Source of the DNA: Pseudomonadota bacterium
GTDB taxonomy: Bacteria; Bdellovibrionota_C; UBA2361; OMIW01
Length of the DNA: 19,298 nt
Reading direction: 5' to 3'
NCBI GenBank assembly: GCA_900299205.1
Contig: OMIW01000120.1
Coordinates: forward strand, 1 to 19,298
Shown: positions 7,056-15,015 of the stretch, one piece after another
Layout of the letters: every line of letters starts with the position of its first letter
How positions within the stretch are numbered: position 1 is the stretch's first letter
The notes under the pieces: model-generated
Told to the model about the DNA's origin: nothing
The model's database searches: none
The model's input: the letters and a program-made list of their open reading frames with translations, nothing else
Position numbers and translations under genes: made by a program

Positions 7056-9641
7056 CTAGGTCATCGGTCTCTTCGTCGGATCCTCTGGCCACCGATGCTT
7101 CGGATACCGGCTCTGAAGCTGGCGCCGAAGCGTTGGGTAGTGGAGTGCCCAGAACCGGCCCAGATTTTCAGTTACCTGAACGGTACGACCTCGGGGGTCG
7201 AGAAGATGGATTCCGAGAGCGATCATTCCTCCCGCGATACCGGGCAGCTCTGTTAGACCAAAAAAATCCTGCATCCGAGAAGCAACATACGGAGCATGCC
7301 CCGGTCGATAGATGATTGCTGCGCGGGGTCGGCCGGGGAGCGGTATCGTCTCCGGGCACCACCTCGCAAGCTCGTGTCGCCATTGATATCCGAGTCGCTC
7401 CCCAAGAATTGAGTCGAGTCCCGTACCAGCCTCCCCCAAAGATCCAAGCTTTTCCTCACGAATCCATGCAGTTATTTGACGATGCGAGACCTTTCCATGG
7501 GGTGATGAGACAATCCACGCGAGCAACTCATCCTCACCGATCGTCCACCCCTCCCACGGCCCTCGTGATATCGTAGCAATCTTGAGTCGCCCAAGGAGCG
7601 AGAGCAGCTCATCCTCCCCGAATATCCACCGCAAACCCCGCCGCTGAAGCTCTCCTGAGAGGATCTGCGCTGCCTCTTGGTCACCCTCTTGGGCTGGCCG
7701 GCACACCGTCTCTATCGGGGCTTTTCCGAAACAGCTCTCCGAGAACACCTCAACGCGCTGCGACCCGTCGTTCCACTCGTAGCTTGTGCGTGAGGAGAGG
7801 AGGTCGGGATACAGATCGAAGAGCCACTCCTCCTCAATCGGAGTCGCGTGAGTTATCGTGATGCCACTGTGACCAGGCCGAACCTCACCTTTCAAACAAT
7901 CAATCCCAACAATAAGCCGCGCACCACGGACCCGTGAGGTCTTTCCAAGTACCGCTCGCTCCCCCGTTGCGAGAAGATATTCATCAGTTTCAAGCCGACG
8001 GACCGCGACCCGCTCGGGGAATGCGACCACAACAGCCCGATAGAGCGAATCATCATCAGAGGGTGAACAGGAGCCATTCATTTGAACGCTGCCCTCCCGA
8101 GCCCCCCGCACATTCGATCGAAGCTGCTGTACCAGGCGGGTGATTTCACTTCCTCCCTCCTGGACGAGTCCCTCGCCAAAAGCTCGTTCAATCGCAGCGC
8201 TAAGGTCACACCTGTCGACACGCGATGCTATCTCAGGAAACGGCAGCGACCTCCCTCGATCACGCGAGAGGTGAGAACGACTTCGGCCCCTATCATCGCT
8301 TGCAAGAACAGCGACTGCCCAGCGAGCCATTTCAGCGGCCCCATGATGAGACGCCCAGTGCAGAAGCACCCCTAGACGAGGTTCGACGGGAAGACCAACT
8401 ATTTCCCGTCCCATCGCCGTCAGGGAATCATCATCGGACATGACCCCCCACTTTCGCAGCAACCACCGCGCCCGCTCGAGCGCCTCCGGCGAAGGACTAT
8501 CGAGCAGCGGAGTCGATGTTTCCCTCCCACCAAGCGCGGCCCTCCATACGAGAACACTCGTTGCCTCTTGGGTCATTACCTCGGGAAGCTCAACTGCTGG
8601 GCGTAGCGAGAAGTCGAAGGCAGAAAAAAGACGAATCACCGAACCAGGTCCCTCACGTCCAGCCCGGCCCGCACGCTGTACGCATGCAGCTTGACTGATC
8701 CGACCGACCGCTAGTCGAGACTCGCCCGCCCCCGTCGCATGGTGCATCCGCGCCAAACCCGAATCGATGACGCACGAAACCCCCTCAACAGTCAGCGAAC
8801 TCTCAGCAATGTTGGTCGAGAACACGACCCGCTGTCCTTTACTTCGGCGGACTGCGCGTTCCTGCTCATCGACTGGGATACCCCCATGGAGCGCAAAAGA
8901 CGAGATTCCCCGCGGTTGTATCACCGGAGCCACTGCACGGATTGCATCTTCTATCGCCCGAATGGTCGGCAAAAAACAAAGGATACTGCCCGAGGTAGAC
9001 GCAAGCGCATCTCGAACTGCGTGTACCACCTGGTCCGTCAATGGACGGGCATCGTGTTGCTCCCCCCATTCCACCACAACAGGGTGCGACTGTCCGGGAG
9101 CATCAAGCCATGCCGCTTCTGGAAAATATCGCTCTAACTGCTCTCGTCGCAGGGTTGCCGATAGAATGATAAGCCGAGGACACGCGTCACCCCGAGAGAT
9201 CCGGTCCCGAAACCACCATGCGCCAAGATCGATCGCTAACGAACGCTCATGAAACTCATCAAGACATACCGCGGCAACCCCACGCAGGCCTCTTGGGTCA
9301 ACCAATCGGCGAAGAAAAACCCCATCGGTCATGAACCGAATCCGGGTCTTTGTCGAATCAACCGATGCGAATCGAATGTGATAGCCCACCTCATCGCCTA
9401 CTACCTGCCCAAGGTGACGGGCAACCTGATGGGCCGCCATGACAGCCGCAATTCGGCGGGGCTCAATGATCCAAATCTCTCCATCCGGAAAATGATCCCG
9501 GAGAAAAAGGGGGACCATCGTTGTCTTTCCACTCCCCGGTGGAGCCGCGATTACCACAATCGGGTGACCATGAACGGCATGATGGAAATGTTCTGCAAGC
9601 TCAACGATAGGGAGTGCGGTAGCTGCAGAGTTGACAGACAT
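7056..9641 (-). CDS. ATP-dependent DExH-box helicase, HrpB type
   Basis: The 861-residue protein belongs to the DEAH/RHA superfamily 2 helicases, HrpB branch, a cytoplasmic presumed RNA helicase of unsettled role. Visible motifs are Walker A in APPGSGKTT with K39, motif II DEFHER (128-133, the HrpB variant of DEAH), motif III SATL (161-164), and motif VI QRAGRAGR (322-329) with the preceding STNIAESSLT. The long C-terminus ending near GLRRQLQSRYPKHRWPEDP-type sequence is characteristic of HrpB. Length is slightly above the usual 800-850. I chose the start at 9641 rather than an upstream ATG at 9677, because 9641 begins just before the first family-like residues and leaves 13 bases after the kup stop, whereas 9677 would overlap kup. 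The two genes are probably co-transcribed. Confidence 0.93.
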   Translation of the reverse strand: MSVNSAATALPIVELAEHFHHAVHGHPIVVIAAPPGSGKTTMVPLFLRDHFPDGEIWIIEPRRIAAVMAAHQVARHLGQVVGDEVGYHIRFASVDSTKTRIRFMTDGVFLRRLVDPRGLRGVAAVCLDEFHERSLAIDLGAWWFRDRISRGDACPRLIILSATLRREQLERYFPEAAWLDAPGQSHPVVVEWGEQHDARPLTDQVVHAVRDALASTSGSILCFLPTIRAIEDAIRAVAPVIQPRGISSFALHGGIPVDEQERAVRRSKGQRVVFSTNIAESSLTVEGVSCVIDSGLARMHHATGAGESRLAVGRISQAACVQRAGRAGREGPGSVIRLFSAFDFSLRPAVELPEVMTQEATSVLVWRAALGGRETSTPLLDSPSPEALERARWLLRKWGVMSDDDSLTAMGREIVGLPVEPRLGVLLHWASHHGAAEMARWAVAVLASDDRGRSRSHLSRDRGRSLPFPEIASRVDRCDLSAAIERAFGEGLVQEGGSEITRLVQQLRSNVRGAREGSVQMNGSCSPSDDDSLYRAVVVAFPERVAVRRLETDEYLLATGERAVLGKTSRVRGARLIVGIDCLKGEVRPGHSGITITHATPIEEEWLFDLYPDLLSSRTSYEWNDGSQRVEVFSESCFGKAPIETVCRPAQEGDQEAAQILSGELQRRGLRWIFGEDELLSLLGRLKIATISRGPWEGWTIGEDELLAWIVSSPHGKVSHRQITAWIREEKLGSLGEAGTGLDSILGERLGYQWRHELARWCPETIPLPGRPRAAIIYRPGHAPYVASRMQDFFGLTELPGIAGGMIALGIHLLDPRGRTVQVTENLGRFWALHYPTLRRQLQSRYPKHRWPEDPTKRPMT

Positions 9642-9654
9642 ACGCAGACTCGAG

Positions 9655-11595
9655 TCAGATCTCAATCCGCAGTCCAATCTCCATCACCCGAGAAACCGGC
9701 AACTTGAAGAACTCGGTTGGTTGCTCCGCATTGTGATTCATAAACGAGAAAAGTCGCTCGCGCCAAATCGCCATTCCTGGCATCGAGTCAGCAACCGGTG
9801 TTACCCGATCAACAAAATAGGTGACGTCCTTCGGGTCATCACCGAGGGCTGTGGGAGTGAGATAAGGGCTGAGCACCCTCGAAAGATCAACGCTTTCCAT
9901 GAACCCCTGATTAACGATGCACCTCACAAAGCTCGCACCGTGATACCACTGGAGGTGCTCGAGAGATACCCGCGTCGTCTCATCTGGCCACCACGGAACG
10001 TCGTTGGGCTTAACCGTCAGAAGAAGATTGCGCGCATGAAGAACCCTATTATGGCGCATATTATAAGTTAACGAAGCAGGAGTGAGACCAGGGTCGCGAA
10101 CAAGAAATATAGCAGTCCCCTCGACAACGGCGGGAGCTATCCGCTCGATCTCATCGGGAAGACTTGAAATCGGAGGAACCCGCTCACGGATGTGGTTCCA
10201 CAACAGAGCCTTGCCGGTCTTCCACGTCGTCATGAGCAACATCATCAGTCCGGCGATCAGAAGGGGTACGATGCCTCCATCGAGTAATTTTGAGCTGTTC
10301 GAGAAAACAAATACGAGGTCAATCAGAAGGTAGAGCCCTAAGCTACAGCTGATTCTCGTCAAACTCCAACGCCACCAACGACGTGCAACAACCGCCACCA
10401 GAATCGTCGTCAACGACATCGTCAGCGCAACGGCGATACCGTATGCGGCAGCAAGACCACTGGAGGAGCTAAAAAGACCCACCAATAAACAACAACCGAT
10501 CAACATGCCATAGTTTACCCACGGGATGTAAATCTGCCCCTGCTCGCGACCCGAGGTGTGGCTGATGGGTAAGCGAGGCAGGTAGCCAAGCTGGATCGCC
10601 TGATTTGAGAGGGAAAAACAACCGGAAATAAGTGCCTGAGATGCGATTACCGTCGCCATAGTTGCGAGAACGACCGCGGGGATGAGAAGCGGTGCTGGGA
10701 CGAGATGAAAAAACGGCTGAGCTACCAACTCAGGTTGTCGAAGAAGAAGCGCACCCTGTCCTAGGTAGTTAAGCGTGAGCGCCGGCAAGACAAGAAAAAA
10801 CCATCCGTATCTGATGGGGGTTCTGCCAAAATGTCCCATATCCGCATAAAGCGCCTCAGTCCCTGTAACCGCAAGGAAAACCGCACCTAATGCAACGAAT
10901 GCATCCTTTCCGTGCGAAGAGATGAAAGATAACCCCAAGAGAGGGTTAAACGCGGCGAGAATCTCGGGAGAGGCGATTATCGACGGTACGCCGATGCAGG
11001 CCATGAATGTAAACCAAATACAGACAACAGGACCGAAGTATCGTCCCATGCTTCCAGTTCCCTTAAACTGGACCGCGAAGAGCCCAACCAGAATACAGAT
11101 CGTTACAAGCTGAACTGAAGATTCGAATCGGGAGGTTATCAGGGTAAGTCCCTCAACCGCACTCATGACGGAGATTGCGGGGGTGATCATCCCATCGCCA
11201 TACAAAAGCGCAGCCCCCAAAAGTCCGCAAAGAACCAACAAATTGCGAGTTCGCTGCGAATGCTTGCGCCCCCTTATGGCGAGTGCCATCAGAGCAAGGA
11301 TCCCTCCCTCCCCATGGTTGTCAGCACGAATTACAATCCCAAGATACTTGACCGAAACTATCGAGATGAGGGCCCAGAGAATGAGCGAGATAATTCCGAA
11401 TACTGCCTCAGGGGTTACCGCCATATGGTGGTGGTGATTGAAACACTCGCGTACCGCGTACAGAGGGCTTGTTCCGATGTCACCATACACAACCCCGATT
11501 GCGCCAAGTGATAAGCCAGCGATGCGAGACCAAGAGGAACCGACATGATGAAGCTCGTTACTGCCAGCTTCTTGCGAGTGCGATGCAGATGACAT
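9655..11595 (-). CDS. Kup-type low-affinity potassium uptake transporter
   Basis: The protein is a K+/H+ symporter of the KUP/HAK/KT family in the inner membrane. The signature GAIGVVYGDIGTSPLYA lies at about residues 31-47. About twelve hydrophobic segments follow (for example LLVLCGLLGAALLYGDGMITPAISV and IVLATMATVIASQALISG-like stretches), then a hydrophilic cytoplasmic C-terminus ending EFFKLPVSRVMEIGLRIEI, typical of the family. From 11595 the protein has 646 residues, close to E. coli Kup (622). An in-frame ATG at 11742 would add 49 residues of low family character; GGAG sits only two bases before it. I prefer 11595 because most family members have a short tail before the first helix, but this is not certain. 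It is upstream of hrpB by 13 bases. Confidence 0.93.
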   Translation of the reverse strand: MSSASHSQEAGSNELHHVGSSWSRIAGLSLGAIGVVYGDIGTSPLYAVRECFNHHHHMAVTPEAVFGIISLILWALISIVSVKYLGIVIRADNHGEGGILALMALAIRGRKHSQRTRNLLVLCGLLGAALLYGDGMITPAISVMSAVEGLTLITSRFESSVQLVTICILVGLFAVQFKGTGSMGRYFGPVVCIWFTFMACIGVPSIIASPEILAAFNPLLGLSFISSHGKDAFVALGAVFLAVTGTEALYADMGHFGRTPIRYGWFFLVLPALTLNYLGQGALLLRQPELVAQPFFHLVPAPLLIPAVVLATMATVIASQALISGCFSLSNQAIQLGYLPRLPISHTSGREQGQIYIPWVNYGMLIGCCLLVGLFSSSSGLAAAYGIAVALTMSLTTILVAVVARRWWRWSLTRISCSLGLYLLIDLVFVFSNSSKLLDGGIVPLLIAGLMMLLMTTWKTGKALLWNHIRERVPPISSLPDEIERIAPAVVEGTAIFLVRDPGLTPASLTYNMRHNRVLHARNLLLTVKPNDVPWWPDETTRVSLEHLQWYHGASFVRCIVNQGFMESVDLSRVLSPYLTPTALGDDPKDVTYFVDRVTPVADSMPGMAIWRERLFSFMNHNAEQPTEFFKLPVSRVMEIGLRIEI

Positions 11596-11675
11596 AAGAG
11601 GAAATACCGATGGGATAAGAGGGGAGTCACCCCGATGTGAGCGACTTTCAGCGACTCTCACTTCGCTGTAAAGTT

Positions 11676-11698
11676 TCACCGTGAAGATATCACTGTGA
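11676..11698. promoter_or_regulatory. Tandem TCAC-N-GTGA palindromes upstream of kup
   Basis: Two nine-base palindromes, TCACCGTGA (11676-11684) and TCACTGTGA (11690-11698), lie 14 bases apart centre to centre, about 80-100 bases upstream of the preferred kup start. The first extends to TTCACCGTGAA. Paired identical half-site geometry suggests a cooperative repressor or activator site. If kup instead starts at 11742 they would lie inside coding sequence, which weakens the idea. Confidence 0.35.
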
Positions 11699-11742
11699 GG
11701 TCTGTCGCCCCGCTGCGCGGTGACATCCGCGCCCGAGCTCAT

Positions 11743-12000
11743 GACTCCGAGGCGGTCCCAACTTCAACCGCTCGTCTGAGGTGAGAGGATACTACCGTCG
11801 CTGGTGGGGCTGCAACGCATTTCAGACAGATTACCACCTGATTGTCTGGTAGAAGCGATGCTTGCGATGATTCTGTTGCACATCTGAGGAGATCTTCTGC
11901 GGAACCTCGTTCTGGCCTCTCAACTACCTCGATTCTCTCAACACCTAGTGCATGATAATTTGCATTTTGCTCAGTAAAATGTCATTCTCAACATATTAAA
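11743..12000. promoter_or_regulatory. Divergent control region between kup and aminotransferase
   Basis: No gene is visible. The part nearest kup is GC-balanced and contains CAGACA (11823-11828) facing TGTCTG (11843-11848). The part at about 11945-12000 is clearly AT-rich compared with its surroundings and holds CATTTT (11963-11968) facing AAAATG (11976-11981). GATAAT (11954-11959) and TATTAA (11994-11999) resemble -10 boxes, but neither has a well-spaced -35, so exact promoters cannot be assigned. On the minus strand ATGACA (11985-11980) resembles a -35 box without a good partner. Confidence 0.4.
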
Positions 12001-12055
12001 TCGAGAGAAAATTTTCTGCCAGAGAAGGATCACTCCAGAGGGCAGAGACGCTCGA
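12001..12055 (+). promoter_or_regulatory. Foldable leader of aminotransferase gene
   Basis: TCGAG (12001-12005) pairs with CTCGA (12051-12055). Inside, CTGCC (12016-12020) pairs with GGCAG (12041-12045), and GGA (12027-12029) with TCC (12033-12035). A 12-base perfect palindrome AGAAAATTTTCT (12006-12017) overlaps the left arm. The element ends 45 bases before the ATG. It might be a structured 5' leader, but stems are short and no known riboswitch class was recognised. Confidence 0.3.
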
Positions 12056-12100
12056 CATCAATCGGCATAAATCTCCCCTTCAGGCAACAATAAGGACCTT

Positions 12101-13348
12101 ATGGCTGATCACGTATCCGCTCTTATCCCCGATGCTCATCGGGTATTTGCTCAGATTCCCACCGCTCCTGACGATCCCATTTTGGGCCTCACCGAGACGT
12201 TTCGAAAAGATCCGCGGCCACAGAAGGTCAACCTCGGTGTCGGAGTTTATCAGGATGGCGCCGGAGTAGTGCCCCTCCTCGGAGCGGTTCGGAAAGCTGA
12301 GGAAATTCTGATTTCAAAAGGTCTCTCTCGATCATATCTCCCAATCGAAGGACATGCGACGTTTCGAGAAAAGCTTCAGCGTTTGGTATTCGGGGAAACC
12401 TCTTCCGCCCTAGCAGAAGGTCGCATCGTCTCCGCACAGACAATAGCGGGTAGCGGAGCGCTCAGGTTAGGCGCAGACCTCCTCGTGTTTGCAACCCCGG
12501 GTGCGACCATCTACATCAGCGATCCTTCGTGGGCGAATCATCAAGCTATTTTCGAAAGGGCGGGCCTCAAGGTCGCCTCCTACCCCTACTTCGATCCGGC
12601 CACCAAAGCACTGCACCTATCTGCCATGCTGGAAACCCTCAATCATATCCCCGAGGGCTCCATTGTTCTGCTTCATGCCTGCTGTCACAATCCCTCAGGA
12701 GTCGATCCAAGTCGTGAACAGTGGCAACAGATCGCTGATGTTCTCGCCGCGCGAAACGCAATCGCCTTTATCGACATGGCGTATCAGGGATTTGGGGATG
12801 GCCCCCATGAAGATGCCTATGCGGTAAGGCTTTTCGCCGAACGAGGGATTCCGCTTTTTGTATCAACGTCGTGCTCGAAAAACTTTGGCCTGTATGCGGA
12901 GCGGGTTGGTCTTCTCTCATTCGTCGCCAACAACGCGCACACCGCGCATTGTATGCTAACCCAATGGAAGCGGCTTATCAGAGGCAACTACTCAAGTCCC
13001 CCGTTTCACGGAGCGTCTATCGTGGCCGAGATCCTCTCGAACCGAGAGCTTGAGGCGGAGTGGATCAGCCAGCTTGCCGAGATGCGGACCCGGATCAAAG
13101 AGCAGCGGGGACTTCTCGCGGCCGCTTTGGGCGGTAAGGGCCTCGACATTGATTTCTCATTTATGGTCGAGCACCGTGGCATGTTCACCTACACCGGGTT
13201 CACTGAACAGGTCGTCGATCGCTTGAGAGACGAGCACGCAATCTACATGGTTCGCTCTGGTCGCATGTGTGTCGCAGCACTCAACAACTCCAATATCGAC
13301 TATGTTGCGGAGTCAATAGCGGCTTCACTCCGGGCAACTATGCGCTAA
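12101..13348 (+). CDS. Aspartate/aromatic amino acid aminotransferase (AspC/TyrB family)
   Basis: The 415-residue protein is a fold-type I, PLP-dependent transaminase of subgroup I-alpha, exchanging amino groups between aspartate or aromatic amino acids and 2-oxoglutarate in the cytoplasm. All key residues are visible: the cofactor lysine K260 in SCSKNFGLYAERVG, N197 in HACCHNPSG, D225 and Y228 in IDMAYQGFGDG, R268, and the substrate-carboxylate arginine R388 in SGRMCVAALN. NLGVGVYQDG near residues 44-53 and HRGMFTYTGF near 358-367 are also typical. AAGGA (12092-12096) four bases before the ATG confirms the start. Length is slightly above the usual 396 because of a short N-terminal extension. 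AspC and TyrB cannot be separated from sequence alone, so no symbol is given. It appears to be a single-gene unit. Confidence 0.95.
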   Translation: MADHVSALIPDAHRVFAQIPTAPDDPILGLTETFRKDPRPQKVNLGVGVYQDGAGVVPLLGAVRKAEEILISKGLSRSYLPIEGHATFREKLQRLVFGETSSALAEGRIVSAQTIAGSGALRLGADLLVFATPGATIYISDPSWANHQAIFERAGLKVASYPYFDPATKALHLSAMLETLNHIPEGSIVLLHACCHNPSGVDPSREQWQQIADVLAARNAIAFIDMAYQGFGDGPHEDAYAVRLFAERGIPLFVSTSCSKNFGLYAERVGLLSFVANNAHTAHCMLTQWKRLIRGNYSSPPFHGASIVAEILSNRELEAEWISQLAEMRTRIKEQRGLLAAALGGKGLDIDFSFMVEHRGMFTYTGFTEQVVDRLRDEHAIYMVRSGRMCVAALNNSNIDYVAESIAASLRATMR

Positions 13349-13372
13349 AAAGGTGGGGGGCGCTAATGAGAA

Positions 13373-13449
13373 GAGGCGAAGCACCGACAGCTAGCATGAG
13401 TATGGTATTCCTCTAAACGCTAGTGCAGGATGCCATACTCCTTCGCCTC
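13373..13449. terminator. Large compound hairpin between convergent genes
   Basis: GAGGCGAAG (13373-13381) pairs perfectly with CTTCGCCTC (13441-13449). GAGTATGGTATTC (13398-13410) pairs with the adjoining 13428-13440 with two G-U pairs. The right arm is therefore one continuous 22-base strand, while the left arm is split by a 16-base bulge (13382-13397). CTAGC in the bulge (13391-13395) is complementary to GCTAG in the 17-base apical loop (13419-13423), allowing a pseudoknot. It lies between the convergent aminotransferase and glycosylase genes, which suggests a shared terminator, but no T-run follows on either strand. It could also be a mobile repeat or a small RNA. Confidence 0.5.
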
Positions 13450-13508
13450 AAGTCCTGCCACGTCTGTACCCATTCCTTTCTGATTAGGTGCTTTGACCCA
13501 GCTTTATC

Positions 13509-14234
13509 CTAGTAGGCCACAGGAAAAGGATCGAGACTGCGCCATAGGTACCACGTTGCAACGGTTCGCCATGGGCGCCATCGCTCCCCCACTTCTTCCG
13601 CTCTCTTGGCCGTCTCACGTGATATCCCCTTTTGCGGAAGTGTTCTCACCTCTGGCTGAATCGTGGGGTCGGTCACTCGCTCCCCGAGATAGAACCGCTC
13701 GATCGCCCTAATGAGGCCAATGTCCTGCAAAGGAAATATATCCGGTCTCTGGAGGTGAAATATGAGGAACATCTCTGCGGTCCATCGACCGATGCCCCGA
13801 ACGTCGCAGAGCCGAGCGATAAGCTTCTCATCCTCCAGCTGGTGAAACGTACCTGAATCAAGAAGACCAGAACCAAAGTGATCAGCGAGGTCACGGATAT
13901 ACCGCACCTTCTGCCGAGAGAGCCCGCACGCCCGTAGTTCGTCCTCAGTTGCCCCCTGTACTCGCTGAAATGACACCTCACCGAGACCAGCAGCGAGCCT
14001 CTCCCAGACCGACTGGGCGGCTTTAACGGAAATCTGCTGTCCCACAATCGCTCGGAGCAACGTTTCAAACGCCGAACCCCGCGAGCAAAACTCGACATCT
14101 CGATATCGGCCTATTAAGTATTGCAACACGGGATCCCCCGCAGCAAGCTCGCGACAAGCCACATCCCAATATGAGGGCACTCGATACCCGCCTTCAACTT
14201 CGTTCCCGTTTTTTCTCGATTGGCAATCGCTCAC
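13509..14234 (-). CDS. DNA-3-methyladenine glycosylase, AlkA type (HhH-GPD)
   Basis: The 241-residue protein is a base-excision repair enzyme removing alkylated purines from DNA. The HhH-GPD fold is clear: AFETLLRAIVGQQISVKAA (about 55-73), the helix-hairpin-helix LCDVRGIGRWTAE (about 142-154) and the catalytic aspartate D171 in DIFPLQDIGL. It lacks the four-cysteine cluster of endonuclease III and MutY, and lacks the extra N-terminal domain of E. coli AlkA, resembling shorter AlkA/Mag proteins. The GTG at 14234 is chosen over an ATG at 14327: the longer form would overlap the upstream gene by 97 bases and add residues unlike the family, while the GTG forms a GTGA overlap with the upstream stop and has an AGGGGGAGGGG ribosome site a few bases before it. 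Its substrate range is not visible. Confidence 0.92.
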   Translation of the reverse strand: MSDCQSRKNGNEVEGGYRVPSYWDVACRELAAGDPVLQYLIGRYRDVEFCSRGSAFETLLRAIVGQQISVKAAQSVWERLAAGLGEVSFQRVQGATEDELRACGLSRQKVRYIRDLADHFGSGLLDSGTFHQLEDEKLIARLCDVRGIGRWTAEMFLIFHLQRPDIFPLQDIGLIRAIERFYLGERVTDPTIQPEVRTLPQKGISRETAKRAEEVGERWRPWRTVATWYLWRSLDPFPVAY

Positions 14235-14803
14235 GGGACCCCCTCCCCCTTTATTCCTTCGCAGGACCGCTCCTCTGACAGCACCCTGATACAATCGGCC
14301 AACGCATCCCACGCAAGCGTGACACACGGCACACGACTCGGATATCTGCGTATCGAATCAAGTAGTACCGTATCGCCAAGCAGCTCAGCATCCACCGCTG
14401 CCTCGGCCGTGACGCCTCCCCCCTCCCACGCGTCCCCCTGCATCATTGCCCGAAACGCAGCGAGTCGCTCACGACACTCATCCGGGGAAAGGCCAGACAT
14501 CAAATCAGCCATGAGAGATGCAGACGCACGGTTCACTGCGCACCCATGGGCGAGCACCTGGAGGGCGAGCTTTCGACCAGGGGCATTCTCCAACTCGCCC
14601 TCAACCGATTGAGGCATCTTTTTGAATCCAATCGAGACCTCGACGGCATCGCCACACAACGGTCGGGTGCTGGTTCTGGTCGCCACTGGTTCGCTGATTG
14701 GTGCTGTCCCACGGGGATGGGAAACATGATCGGCAAAAAGCTCCGCTTCTTCCTCCTCATCCCGCTTCGCATCTCGCTCGAGGCTATTATTTCCAATCGA
14801 CAT
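14231..14803 (-). CDS. SufU-like iron-sulfur cluster scaffold / sulfur-transfer protein
   Basis: The 190-residue protein resembles the NifU-N/IscU fold, SufU branch, which accepts persulfide sulfur from the SufS desulfurase for Fe-S assembly. The metal ligands are present: C50 and D52 in RPLCGD, C88 in AHGCAVNRASAS and C160 in RVPCVTLAW. The LPPVK chaperone-binding motif of IscU is absent and 72 residues separate the second and third cysteines (about 43 in IscU, about 62 in B. subtilis SufU), favouring SufU. An acidic N-terminal extension of about 45 residues (DEEEEAE) and a C-terminal tail are unusual. GGAG lies eight bases before the ATG. No sufS, sufB, sufC or sufD is in the window. The stop overlaps the start of the glycosylase gene. 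The identification rests on motif order, since I cannot align it. Confidence 0.82.
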   Translation of the reverse strand: MSIGNNSLERDAKRDEEEEAELFADHVSHPRGTAPISEPVATRTSTRPLCGDAVEVSIGFKKMPQSVEGELENAPGRKLALQVLAHGCAVNRASASLMADLMSGLSPDECRERLAAFRAMMQGDAWEGGGVTAEAAVDAELLGDTVLLDSIRRYPSRVPCVTLAWDALADCIRVLSEERSCEGIKGEGVP

Positions 14804-14816
14804 ATCTCAATCTCCG

Positions 14817-14829
14817 CGCGATTATCGCG
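14817..14829 (-). promoter_or_regulatory. 5'-UTR hairpin / dyad of sufU
   Basis: The minus strand reads CGCGATAATCGCG: stem CGCGA/TCGCG around a TAA loop, immediately upstream of the GGAG ribosome site (14812-14815). As DNA it is also a 6-1-6 dyad. It could be an operator just downstream of the promoter or a hairpin tuning translation. Confidence 0.35.
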
Positions 14830-14857
14830 AGTTTCTAGGTGATAAAGCAGGACCCCC

Positions 14858-14866
14858 ATTATACCA
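14858..14866 (-). promoter_or_regulatory. Extended -10 promoter of sufU-alkA
   Basis: On the minus strand the sequence is TGGTATAAT: a perfect TATAAT box with the extended TGn motif. The -35 region (TTGGGG, 16 bases further upstream) is weak, as is common for extended -10 promoters. Transcription would start near 14851, giving a leader of about 48 bases before the sufU ATG. Confidence 0.6.
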
Positions 14867-15015
14867 TAGCGAGCTCTCCCCCCAAAAAAAACGATTTCTA
14901 TCGCAGGCCGCCATGAAGCCGGTGCCCCCAATTCAGGGATTGTGATACCCTCAGCAGTGCAATGGCACCAACAAGCTACCGGTGTCACCACGACGTTCTC
15001 CCTCGCAAGGCCACC

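Noticed and set aside
8767-9252. Plus-strand open frame of 161 codons opposite the helicase gene
   Set aside because: It lies wholly antisense to a well-supported HrpB coding region and its sequence is low-complexity Arg/Ser-rich, typical of a shadow frame.
9249-10071. Plus-strand frames crossing the kup-hrpB junction
   Set aside because: They are antisense to kup and hrpB, both with clear family motifs.
11596-11950. c-di-AMP (ydaO-type) riboswitch ahead of kup
   Set aside because: Kup genes are sometimes under this riboswitch, but I could not find its conserved core segments on the minus strand.
13373-13449. Integron attC site
   Set aside because: The bulged stem recalls attC, but the conserved GTTRRRY and RYYYAAC ends are absent and there is no integrase or cassette array.
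14327-14327. Upstream ATG as start of the glycosylase gene
   Set aside because: It would overlap sufU by 97 bases with non-family residues; the GTG at 14234 has a strong ribosome site and a GTGA overlap.
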